64,000 nucleotides of DNA from Polytrichum commune (lineage: Eukaryota > Streptophyta > Polytrichopsida > Polytrichales > Polytrichaceae), in assembly GCA_950295325.1 (NCBI GenBank), contig OX485809.1:5950001-6014000 (forward strand), in the 5' to 3' direction. A program made the translations under genes and the position numbers. Below, one piece after another: positions 9,277-20,626 of the stretch (position 1 is its first letter; each line of letters begins with the position of its first letter). Under the pieces are notes generated by a model. The model was given only the letters and a program-made list of their open reading frames with translations. It did not search any database and was not told the DNA's origin.

Positions 9277-12200
9277 ATGGCGCTCAAGTTTCTGAACAAG
9301 AAAGGATGGCACACGGGGAGCTTGCGAAACATCGAGACAGTATGGAAGGCGGAGCAGAAACACGAGGGGGAGCAGAAGAAGCTGGAGGAGCTTCGCAAGC
9401 AGATTCACGAGGAGCGCGAGCGTTCGGAGTTTCGCCAAATGCAGGAGCAGGCTGGCTTGGTCCCGTAAGTATTTCTGGTCCCTTCAGATAGATGCCTCAT
9501 TTACTGGACTTTTAGGTGAATTGTGAAGAGTAGTACTCTGATTCGTTTTGTTGAGCATGCCTACGAAAAGAAGGGACGAATCCGCTGTTGTTGTTGTTGC
9601 CAGCCGCATGAATTATGGTGTTGCTTCATCTTGAAGTTGGTCTAAGTGTTTATATTCTCCTTGAATGGGCATCACGAGAATTAGAGGACTCCTGAAGATT
9701 ACTGTCTCCTTTAAAAGGTGCACACCTTAAACGGGTGCAGATGTATACTGGAGTTCATAATGGATTGTGAAGAGTAGTCTGATGATTCTGATGTTGCCAC
9801 GGGCGTGACTTATTATGGTGTTGCTTCATCTTTGAGATGGTCTACTTCCATATGTCATCCCTGAACCGGCATTCTGAGAAATAGAGGCCCCCAAAGAGTA
9901 TTGCCTCCTTTACAAAATGAATGCCTTCAACAGGTGTAGACATTTACTGGAGTTCATAATGAATCATGAAGAGTGCTCTGATTTTGTTGTTGAACATGCC
10001 TAAAAAGGAAGAGATGACTCCAATGTTGCCACTGGTGTGAATGGTGTTGCTTCATCTTTGAGTTGGTCTAAGTCTAAATGTAATCTTCAAATTGGGCATC
10101 ACGAGATTTAGAGGCCCCAAAGACTAGTGCCTCCTTTCAAAGGTGAACACCTAGAACGGGCAGGCGTGACAAGCTCGCTTGCACCTATCTTGCCCAATGG
10201 CAAGCCCCCTACATTTGTACATGGTTGGTTGAAAATATGCAATTCACCATGATTATGCAATTCACCCTTATACCCCAATATGATTGGTTGGACCATAGGT
10301 GGCAAGGTGCACCAAAAATCAAGTGCTAGGAAGGTCACCCATCTGAGTACTATTCAGGCCTTTAGGCGGGTTAACCTTGGAGTTTCTTTGTTAAGTAGAC
10401 AGGGTTCTCTTTTTCTGTGTTGTGGTGCTTTTGTCCTAATTAGGGGTGTGGGAGTGCAGGAGGCAAGAACGTCTGGAATTTCTCTATGATTCAGGTCTGC
10501 AGGTTGGTAAGGTGTCTCAGGCGGATGAATATCTTCTAGGAAAACCTATTGACGAGGTATTGAAACCAGAGAACGAGATTGCGAAGGTAATTTATCTTGT
10601 CCATCTGGCTTGAAAACAAGAGCTTAAACTTTGACGTGGAATCTGCACTATCAGTCACTAGGCTTGTAATTTGTAAAGTGTCTTAGGGGCTGTTGAAGTA
10701 CATTCTCAAAATTTGTGACAAGAACTTGGACTTGTGACTTGCAATTGATTCATGCTGTGATCAATCAATTTACTTCCAGTGCAAGAGTGGGCATGTGGAC
10801 TTATCTAGATGTTGTATTTCACTTGAGCAGGTCGCAGCTACACCTGGTGCACTGTTTGTGGAAGAAAAACCTGCATCAGCAAATGACTCTTGGAGGAAGC
10901 TGCACTCAGATCCTCTGTTTTTGATTAGACAACAAGAGCAAGCAGCGATTGCACGCATCAAAAGCAATCCAGTGAAGATGGCGGAAATTAAAAAAGATGT
11001 AGTGATTCACCCTCCTGTACTTGAAGGACCAATATGAGAGATGATTCAGAAGTATTTTGTGTAGATGCACCGTATTCAGTTTAATCCCTGTTTTGGTGTT
11101 GTGTGTTGTGTTCATGTGTACGGACAAGTTTGGTACACTATTTCTAATACCATGGTGTACATGCAATGCTGAAATGGAGTGTCCTTTAGGTCTAATCACT
11201 TGGATAAGCAAACCTCAGTTGTTGTGTTTAACAACATTGTACTTCTAAACCTGGGCAATTGGTGCTTGTGACTAACCTTGAATTTAATTTCTGAACACAG
11301 GCTGAGATGAAGAAAAAACTGAAAGAGGCGAAAAAGATGTTGCGCAAGGAGGCCAAGCGGGAACGTAGAGAAAAAAAGAAGAGGAAAAAGGAAGAGTCAA
11401 CTAGCAGTGAGGATTCATCTGGTTCTGACAAACCTGTGAAGACCAAAGGATCAGCTCAGATTTTGGTTGATGATGTCAATGGGAAAAGTAGGAGGAACAG
11501 GAGCCCATCTAAGAGTCCTTTACGGAGGGACCATTCTCGGAGCCCTAGTCAGCATAGAAAAGATGATAGAAAGTACAGAAGTAGTCATGTCGATGAGAGA
11601 ACTCTCAGAAGTGAGGGAGGTAGACGGGAACATAGTGAATTCAGCAATCAAAGGAACAGAGAATCAAATGACCGAGAAGACAATTCTTACAGTGACAGAA
11701 GTCAGAGGTCTAAATACATGGATTCAGATAGAAAAGAAGATCCAAGGAATCGAAGGCCCAGGAATGACCACCCAGAAGAACTACGAGACTTAGATCGCAA
11801 ACGGAAATATGATGATGAGGATAGCTATCGTGATAGGTCTTATAGGGGTAGTGATAGAAGAAGGGATTATGACTGGGGTGTGGAGTCAAGTGAGGCAAGA
11901 AGATCTTACAAAGATGAAGGTCATGGAAGCCAAAATGGTGCAGATGGTGCCAAAAATAGGTCATATGATGATGGTAAGCAGAGGCCAGTGCATTACCGAG
12001 GAGTGGATTCAGATTATGAAAATGACAAAAGGCAGAGGCATGTCCATGCACAGGATACTGGACCATTGAGGTCTAATGACAAGGGACAAGGGAGCAAGAG
12101 CCTGGGTGACTCTGGCAATGGTGATTTTAAGGGAAATTACAGTCAATCAGAAGGGGCACACAAGTCAGGTTCTTACAGTGACGCAGATAAGAATGGAAGA

Positions 12201-12689
12201 TATGGCCTAATCAAGGATGAATTAACATCACAAGGTAGGAGTTATGACCAGAGTGTGAGTGGATCTTCAGAGAAGCGGGATGTGGATGATAAGAAGGGTG
12301 ATATGGAAGGTGAAGGAGCTGGTGGAAAACTCAGAGAGTTTCCTGTTGGGCTGAAGTCCAAACCAGTTCATAAAGGACGACCTCCTAAGCCTGCTCAATT
12401 GTCTGATGCAGAGAGAGCTGCACGGTTAGCAGAAATGCAGTCAAATGCTGACCTTCATGAAGAGCAGAGATGGCAGCGTTTGAAACATGCTGCTGATGCA
12501 GATGTCGCAGAAGTGAAAAGGGCAAATAATGACAAGTCCAATGAGCAGTTCATGGCTGACACGCGGAAAAGCATATTTGGAGCAGAAAAGTTTGATGATG
12601 CCTCCACAATTGAGAAAAGCGTGAAAAGGCGGGCACACTTCAATGAAAGATCAAGTGGAGATAGTGAGAAAAACGCTTTTCGAAGGTGA
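9277..12689 (+). CDS. CWC25: Pre-mRNA-splicing factor CWC25 homolog
   Basis: Exons are 9277-9464, 10460-10586, 10831-10998 and 11301-12689, all in phase (623 aa). The end of exon 3 is the weakest join: GT at 10999 is used here, and GT at 11017 also keeps phase. CWC25 is a spliceosomal protein that acts with Prp2/Prp16 at the first transesterification step, in the nucleus. The N-terminus MALKFLNKKGWHTGSLRNIE begins the Cir_N domain (residues ~1-45), followed by a charged helix, the conserved RQERLEFLYDSGL block (~64-76) and SDPLFLIRQQE with NPVKMAEIKK. Exon 4 starts with a Lys-rich helix (KKKLKEAKKMLRKEAKR) and continues as an RS/RD-rich, disordered tail typical of plant orthologs. A conserved GRPPKPAQLSDAERAARLAE block appears near the end. 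Intron 1 contains a threefold tandem repeat. Confidence 0.93.
9500..10165 (+). repeat. Three-unit tandem repeat in CWC25 intron 1
   Basis: Three imperfect units of about 200-225 bp follow each other. Each carries GTTGCTTCATCTT (near 9620, 9820 and 10045), a TGGAGTTCATAATG-like block, and CCTCCTTT followed by a short ACACCT/AATGCCT block. It explains most of the intron's length. Confidence 0.7.
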
Positions 12690-14498
12690 AGTTAAGGATG
12701 ACTTTGGGCTTAAATTCCTCATTGTTTAACATGTGGAGGAAGGTTTGTCCAAAACATGGTCATTTTATGGGCAGCGATTGAGATCATACTCTGCAGTTGC
12801 TCATGTAGTAAGATTAGTGTTAGTTGATGAGTAACTCATGAAGGCGAAGGTTTATTTGTAGAATGAGGTTGGTAAAAGAACATTGCAGACTAGGGTTTCC
12901 AGGCCCATGCACCTCTGCAAATATGTCTTGCAGATGAGTCAGGACTATGATTGTGCAATGATGTATATTACAGAGTTTAGATACTCTGGTCTTGTGACTT
13001 AAAAGTTTTCTTTCAAAAGGTGTACTAAACCTATGTCTTCTTTATTGTAAGTAGATGTTGTTTCAACTGGTCTACATTATGATCCTAGTAGAGCACCCAT
13101 GGTATTGCTACTATTGGTTGCATATTATTTGTTTGTCTACAGCTCATATGTATTTTATTGATGATGTTCTTCAATTTCTGAAGAGGTTTGCATTTAAACT
13201 GATAAAAGTAATCTTGGTATTAATATGCAGGTCATTGTAAAGTTGTGCTCTATCCAGAATTGAAACCATGGAACTCCTAAGAGAAAACCATCAAGATCCA
13301 AACACTGGTAGCTTGAACCTAAAGACTAAAGTGTTTTTTTGTCTAACTAGTGTGGATTACCATTTGGAGTTACACATTGGTATAACATTTTACTGAGTAT
13401 CATGTTTTACCAAAATAACATAAAGTACACCGTGTATGCTATTTAGTGTCGTGTACACTATTTGCAAAGGGCCTGAACTAGATGCCTAGAGGTGTCACCC
13501 AGTTCTTGCCAATATGATTCCATTTGTCAACATAAGTAATTTCTTGAAGTGAAAAAATATCTATCTTATGACATTAAGAGTAGTGCATTGGGACACTTTA
13601 GATGAAGGTCAGATGTTTTGAGCATACTAATTTCAAGTGTTTACATTTAAGTATGCAGGAGGAAGACATTCTTGAGCATACTAATGGTAAGTGTCATTTG
13701 TGTACACTTTCATCAACTTGTAGACCATTGTGTAACATTGGCATGCACCTCATAACACTATTGAACATACTCATGCCAAAATATTAGAAAGCGCACTTGA
13801 ACACCAAGTGTCATAAGGTGACATGTATGGTGAAATTAATCATCAATTATGCATGTGACACTATTATGCATGTGACACTAAATACCATAAACAGTTTAGT
13901 TAGTACGCACACCACAGAATATGATATAACTTAGTTGGTAAAAACGATCATGTGAGTAAAAAGTTTGAGCAACATGTAACTCTGAATGGTAACCCGCACT
14001 AGTTAGACAAAACAGTGGAGATTCCTGGACTCAAACATGCTGGGACCCAAACACATTCAAAGTGCAAATCTATGGTAAATTTCAATCATTCAATTCTGTG
14101 TCACTCCACATCAAGAATCTGTTGGCAGGCCACATGCTGGCATGAATCAAATTTTATTGGTATGAATCAAAAGAATGCCTTAAATATATATAGCAAAAAT
14201 ACAAGATCTACAGATCATAGATCATCACCTCAAATGGCCTACTCTGAACTGTCACTTGCCGCCTAGCTGCAATGAAACCACCTTGTTGCCTTTTTCCGTC
14301 ATACAAGCTGTGCTCTATGTTCCTCAAATTGTCGAGAAGGTAAGACCTCCAAAACTTGAAAGGATGAAGAGTGGGTATAATACCATGTACTCTTATTCAT
14401 CCGCAAAGAATGATCAATAAAGTGATGGTTAGAAGAACTGGGCTTCCTAATCATCAACTAAGCTTACAACCTAATATCAATACAAAGACAACAATTAT
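12690..14498. other. CWC25 3' region and convergent intergenic space
   Basis: This lies between CWC25 (+) and the HAD gene (-), which converge. It holds the 3' UTR of CWC25. Segment 13325-13460 resembles the MITE at 19598-19800 (shared TTTGGAGTTACACATTG-like block). No other gene is seen. Confidence 0.55.
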
Positions 14499-17400
14499 TC
14501 ACAGATTGCAACCCAACGCAGCAAGGTCTCTTTCTAGTTGTTTGGCATTCTCAAATACAACGCCCATCATGCCCACCTCCACTGCAGCTTCTACATTATT
14601 ACGTCTGCACAAAATTAAATAAGTCACAAGTAGCAGTCAAATCACCAAAACTTATTGGCATAAAACATTGAATCAAAGATTCTAACCAATCATGAAACTG
14701 TTGGCTTTGTCATACCTATCATCAACAAAAATACAACTTGTTGGATGAAGCTTCAACTGTTGTGCTGCTTCAAGATACATTTTTGAATCAGGCTTCCTTA
14801 AACCTGCAATAACATCACGCATCACACATAGAAGTTGTTATGTTTTGTCTTAACTTGACATTCTGCAACCTCAAAGTCGTTTAGTTATTCGGCCAAATCA
14901 CCCCAAAATAGAATGAGGCCATATCACGGTCACACCTGGCATTCTTCAACCAGTGGAATTGAAAGGCATCAAGAACACCGGCAGATTAAGCAGTGTTCAC
15001 CAAAGCAATCTATGTGTTATATTGCTGAAAGGTAACAACCCAGGAATTCGAGTCCTACTGATCAAAAGGGCCAAGTGAAGTAAGGTAAGCAGGCCTAATT
15101 CGTTTACTAATCTTAATTGACACCTATATTTGAGTAGTGAATGGTTAGGTGTGAATCTAAGAATGGACACCATAAAGACATGTGTTTAAAAGAGATTAGA
15201 CACATAAGAGATGTAAAACTTTGTGTACCATTCTAGGCTCAATAGTGAAGATGATTGGGGGGGGGGACCTATATGATCATTCCATAAGAAAGAGAATCTT
15301 CACTTTGATAATAAAATAGATAATCATATGGCCTCCGTTTGCATTTGCTAATCATCTCACACTAATTGCTCATTTCATATCCTAATAGAAGTGGGTGCAG
15401 AACTGAAAGTGTCCATTTTAGACCTGCTTACCTTAGGTGGTCTGAACTGATGAAATCAACAGAAGGGTTAAGTGCTTGTACCCATGTGACAGGAGACAAA
15501 CGTCCAAGGCATGTATCGTGAAAGCTCAAGCTTATCTTCAATCATTGTGTACCTATAACACACACGCAGGCTATTATAACTGTCTGAATAGCCAAAAGCA
15601 GACTCAGTTCCAACAAAATATCATAAATTGTTGTGCACGATGATCACTAGGTTTCTGCAAAGATCCTTCCGTTTTATTTGTTTATGCTTTACAAGTGATG
15701 ACACACTAAATGTGATAGTACTCCCTCTTCTCCTTTGTGAACCCAGATATGTCAAGTCTCATAATGGTCTACTTAAAATAGTTACCAGCAAGGATAGTTG
15801 GAAAATGCGTGCATTGTGTAACCGGCAGACTGCAGCCGTATCAAGAGCTCCTCCATGCCCTCTAAATAATTGTAACCACTCATCATACACTCCTTTAACC
15901 CTACAAGCCCACACATCCCACAGTGCATACCTTAAATGTCAGTCATCCACACAAACTCTCTCTGCACAAACATCCACGAGGCTCTCCAATTAGGATTGTA
16001 TGCTTTTCAAGCATTCAGAAATATTACAACCAACACACATTAATTCAACTATCACCTTCACGTACCATACCTACAAGATATCAGTCATATGAGGAGGATG
16101 CAAACCATAAGATGCCAAGGTGAGAAATTCCTATCAGTTAGTTTGGGATCTATCATCAGTTTGATGATCAAAAAAATTTTGGATTCACTCCATTCTCTTG
16201 CATACATTGACATGGGATGCAGGAGGTACCAACCCTTGATGTTAAATTCTCGTCCGTCAGAAAAGAACTTCTTATATAACTCGTCCTGCGCATCATAACA
16301 TACTCCTTCATGAGGATAGGGATATATACACTCTTACACAATGATTATGGATATACTTTATTCTAAAATATTGTATAATATACATTAGCTGGACTTAGCA
16401 AGTAAGAAGTGTTAGATATACCTCAGTTAACTGGCCAGTCTCAAATTCTACCCAAGCAGTAGGATGCTTTTCAGCTAATAACTCCTTCATTGTCATCCTG
16501 CATGTAAAGAATGACATAAGATAAGGAGGTATTCATGGTAATTCTTCCACACTATCCTGCTAAGCAGCAAAATTCCCCAGGCCAATTCCAGACAATACAC
16601 CATCCCGAAATTTGCACCTCATTTCCAACTAAAGAGGCAGCTGAACAGTTAAAAAAATTAATTACAGATTGTTTACTCATACATTGCTCAACCTCCGTGA
16701 ATGTAGTTCCAGGTATTTGAACCGGGCAGTGCCAACTATCTGTAGGACCCGAAGGGGTCAGCCTCTTTGAAACCTGGTTTGGAGATGCTGAAGCATCTAT
16801 AATTATAAGCACTATTTAGATCAGGTTTTGCATTATAAGCATTTTTTCCAATAAAAATTCTAAGAATTTCAATGAGATTTTTTACAAGTGACAACAATAG
16901 TTTGGATGGTGAAAACAATAGTCTGGATAGTAAAAAGAATAATCTGGATGAGAATATTCTAAACTAAAAATTGAGAATTGGTTCCAAGAATATTGACATT
17001 TGTAATACAGACATGTTTGGTGTCATTGAATTCCTCTCAGTGCCCTCTGTCACTTTCCAAGCATGTGAAAAGAATACCAAGGGGGATTTGGATGGTGAGC
17101 CTTGCTTTGAAGAAAAAAAAATTCTAACCGACTCCAAGACCATCGACATTGGAAAGTGTGGAGCCTTTCTAATTCAGGGATATATGGTGTCACTAGATCC
17201 TTTCACTGCCCTCTTTCTCTTTCAAAGCATGTTGCTCCACTTCGTTGAATAAAAAAATCGTGATATCCTCTTTCCAACCATCATGTTGCTCCTCTTTGTG
17301 AAATAACAAAACGTGAATTCTTGAGAAGGATTGGAAGTGGTGTTAAAACATTCTTCTAAAGGGAAATTCGAAAGGTTTTGGATGGTGAGCCTTTCTTTAG

Positions 17401-18049
17401 AAAAAAATTCTTCTAATTGATTCTAAGAACATCGACATTGGAAAGTGTAAACCTCCTTTATTCTTTATTTACACATATATGGTATCAATGAATTCCTCTC
17501 AATGCCCTCTGTCTCTTTCCAAACATGTTACTCCACTTTGTGCGATGAAAATTTGTGAATTTTCTCTTTCCAAGGATACTGTTGCTCCCCTTTGTGAACT
17601 AAAACAGTGTGAATTCATTAGAAGCATCAATAGAAGTGATGTGGAGTGAAACAATTCGTTCCATGAGGAAATTTGAACGGATGCTTGTGCTCAGAACACT
17701 CCAAAATTAAAGAAAACCTACGTGATGAAAATAATTACCCGAAGTAAGCAGGGATGTCTTCGTAAAACGGGTCTCTGATGATAGTTCCCATGACATCCAA
17801 CAGCAAAACCGGAGCAGGCTTCGCCATAGTTGCATTGGAAGGCGACATCCTTCTCCCTTCCTGCACCGTTCCTTTGGAGCAAAAAACCCTCGCAACCCTC
17901 TGATGAGCGTTGCGAACGTAGTTGCCTCCCAGCTGCGAATCCTTCTTCCGGCTCTCCACACGATGCAGCGCGAATTGGCTGACGAATTTGGTGAGCGCGG
18001 GCGTCGCTAGCAGCATCGCCGACGAGGACGGTGTAGTGCAGAGCAGCAT
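14499..18049 (-). CDS. HAD-superfamily hydrolase, probably organelle-targeted
   Basis: Seven exons join in phase to 272 aa: 17739-18049, 16422-16497, 16234-16285, 15786-15900, 15482-15552, 14716-14803 and 14499-14604. The product belongs to the haloacid dehalogenase-like family found across plants. Motif I is LLLDVMGTI (residues 82-90) with nucleophile Asp85. The second Asp usual in HAD phosphatases is Met here, as I recall for the plant DVMGT subfamily. Motif II is HAFSNYP in exon 4, motif III Lys is in GLRKPD in exon 6, and motif IV is CIFVDDR at the end of exon 6. The first ~75 residues are Ser/Ala/Arg-rich and poor in acidic residues early on, which suggests a chloroplast or mitochondrial transit peptide. 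The substrate is unknown. A telo-box lies 23 bp upstream of the start. Intron 1 carries tandem repeats and intron 5 a MITE-like element. Confidence 0.92.
15080..15437. mobile_element. MITE-like element in HAD gene intron 5
   Basis: The ends read AAGGTAAGCAGGCCTAA and, inverted, TTTAGACCTGCTTACCTTA, giving ~17-bp terminal inverted repeats. The interior block GGTTAGGTGTGAATCTAAGAATGGACACC reappears inverted at 18840-18960, upstream of the same gene. It includes a run of ten G. Non-coding. Confidence 0.55.
16990..17690. repeat. Imperfect tandem repeats in HAD gene intron 1
   Basis: Blocks GGATGGTGAGCC (near 17090 and 17383), ATCGACATTGGAAAGTGT (near 17150 and 17430) and TGCCCTCT-containing blocks (near 17030, 17205 and 17500) recur at ~170 and ~285-bp steps. 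This shows two to three diverged units. Confidence 0.6.
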
Positions 18050-18071
18050 CCTTCGGTATCTTATAAACCCA

Positions 18072-18080
18072 AAACCCTAA
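18072..18080 (+). promoter_or_regulatory. Telo-box near HAD gene start
   Basis: AAACCCTAA lies 23 bp upstream of the minus-strand start codon at 18049, with TTATAA at 18061-18066 between them. Confidence 0.45.
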
Positions 18081-18744
18081 ACTTAAACTTTTACTTCAAA
18101 TTTTCCTTTTTAAGTTCGACACACTGATCGATTCGGGATGTTCGTGAGAGTGTCCCCCCGGGGCCAGCGTCGGAGGAGCTCACAAGGTAGAGGGACCCAT
18201 CTCCGCTCACTTCTCTTCACATTCCTCCACGTGGAGGTTCCTGGACGTTTTGGGCGATGAGAGAGTTTTTGTTGCTTTTAGGGTCCCGGATCATGAAATT
18301 GGGGTCCAAAACACCCCTTCAATGGACCTTGCGTTTGGATTCAAGATTGAACCCAAGCTTGAAGATTAGTTTCTCAAACTACAGTAGGAGGAAGATTAAT
18401 ATCAGCTCCGAAGTTCTTAATTTGGATGTTGGAATCTCATTCCTATATATTTTCTTGAACGAGGGTTGTCGAGATCTGACGGGAAATGCAATGCCACATT
18501 AACATCACTTCATTTTGTTGGATTTGGACCCTAATGTAAACTCCTTGTGTACAATTTTTTGCTCTTGGCTAAGATGATCGCTTGAATTTGGACTCTCTTT
18601 CGTCTTGGATCTAATCTAAACTCATCCTTATATTGCTTAGATTCGCGAGGTTGAGAATATTGTGTGTTTGCAAATGTATCTAAAGATGCCATGATCAATC
18701 CTAGATAATTTCTTGCTAATAATGAATTTTCATTGATAATGAGT

Positions 18745-18960
18745 CATAAGAAGGCCACTTAGGTGCGCCCCCCCCCCCCCCAAATTGTGTTGAGTATTGA
18801 GTCTAGAATGGTTGAAAATTCACAACATACAATGAACAATCTTAATTAAATATGGTGTCCATTCTTAGATCTACACCTAACCACCCACCACTCAAATATA
18901 GGCATCCGATTAAGAAAAACCAAATTAGGGCCGCTTACCTATTTGAAACCAAAAGGGGAG
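18745..18960. repeat. Inverted copy of the intron-5 MITE-like element
   Basis: The reverse complement of 18840-18960 aligns with 15080-15185. A run of 14 C at ~18767 corresponds to the G run in the other copy. Confidence 0.5.
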
Positions 18961-18984
18961 AAACTGAAACCAAAGGCCAACACT

Positions 18985-19345
18985 ATTGATGGTTAGATTC
19001 ATCTACACCATGCTTTGAGATTCAAAGGAGCATTCATAGGTAAGACCGTGGATTTGCTAATTTTACACTTACAACTTGAACTATATATAAAGCCTTGGAA
19101 GCAAAATGTGACATGTTATTTGTGGTCCCACATTTGCAATCATGAGGTGCTAGGCATGATCATAATAGGTTATTTAGGAACCACATTATTGTCTTGCAAA
19201 AAGTGGGCATGATTGATTAGATGAGTAAACCTACGTGACCACAATGGACCATAACAACTTTTCTCTTAGGTATTATGTAACATTTGAGGTATGATTCATT
19301 ATAGATTTATTGTGAGTTACATGGCTTATGAATCCTTTTTTAATT
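18985..19345. repeat. Dispersed repeat, copy A (relative at 52800-53165)
   Basis: Blocks such as GTGACATGTTATTTGTGGTCCC, the ATCATGAGGTGCTAGG stretch and TGACCACAATGGA recur in similar order at 52800-53165. Non-coding. Confidence 0.5.
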
Positions 19346-19597
19346 GTTTATGCAACGTGATGATAATCATCATATAAATTGGATCACTCTAAGTACTGAT
19401 GAGGGCAAGGAGCAACGAGGGGCAAGGAAGTAAGGTTAAAAGAATTGGGGTAGGGCTCTATCAGTTCATGTGCACATTCCTTAGACAATTGTGACTCCTG
19501 GTATATTACTTGGGCATATGTATACCTAGTGTGGCTTATCCTTTGCATCCCTAGAGACCCAAAATATACACCATCACACATGAAAATAGCTTGCAAC

Positions 19598-19800
19598 ACT
19601 ACATTAAATATGATATTTAGTGTCACTAACTATTTGGATTTACACATTGCTATACTTTTTACCATTAATGTAATGCTTTACCAAGTAAAGTTGTTAATGT
19701 TCTATAATGTCTAAACAACCAATTCAACATATTTAACATAGCTATTGCATTGAATAATTCCAAATAGTAAGTGACGCTAAATACCATATTTAGTGTAGTC
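19598..19800. mobile_element. MITE with ~40-bp terminal inverted repeats
   Basis: The arm ACTACATTAAATATGATATTTAGTGTCACTAACTATTTGG at 19598-19638 recurs inverted at ~19762-19800. Total ~203 bp. A diverged relative lies near 13325-13460. No target duplication could be fixed. Confidence 0.55.
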
Positions 19801-20626
19801 ACACTTGACTTGCTCATTATATTCTCATTCTTTCCCTTCTAGTTGTCCATATGATATAAACTGAAAGCAATTGACGATGCAAATCCAAAGAGCATAATTT
19901 CACTTCTAAGTCAAGAATCGAGGGAGTAAACATTAAAACTCAACATCATGGTAGTTTTTGAAGACAGATGTAGGTGTTATTTGAATGGTCATTGCACCAA
20001 CATGCCTTGGAGAGGAGATGATCTTGGTGTCGTAAGAAAGAGCATGAGAAGCTCGACAAACCATGAGACTGTTTGGTTGCAGAAAAACAAGCAAGATTTG
20101 AAGGAGATACCATCATTTGTTTCTTGGGTCTCCGATTCATACCAATCATGCTTTGTTTAAATAAACCATCTCTTGCCCCTTTCTAGAGTGTTGGAAATCT
20201 TTACAGAAATGTGTGGAATGTGGATGAAACATTGTTCAATTGCCATTGTTCAACATAAATCTCTTAAGCACTACAAAAGAGATACTGAAATACAATATAA
20301 TGGGACAAGATGGCCAAAACTTCAATCACTCTGCGATATAGATCTGGCACGGAGTGGTACAATAGTACCTTCAATAACCAGATGGTACCAAATACATCTG
20401 GATTTTTTTAACCAAAAATTACAGCCTAACCAAGCAAGGGGGATGAGCTCTCCCTCTCTACCAGTCCAAAATTACAGATGTCAGTATACTTACTCTATGG
20501 CAGAGCTTACAAAAGATTAATCTGCAACTGATTTAACAGTCTATGTCTCTCTGTCCTATACCTATATATTCCTCTGAGGAACAACATCATTTTGCTCCCC
20601 AACCCTGGACAACACCTGCCTCGGGC

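Noticed and set aside
11710-12066. 118-codon antisense frame within CWC25 exon 4
   Set aside because: It is a His/Tyr/Leu-rich shadow of the RS/RD-rich coding strand.
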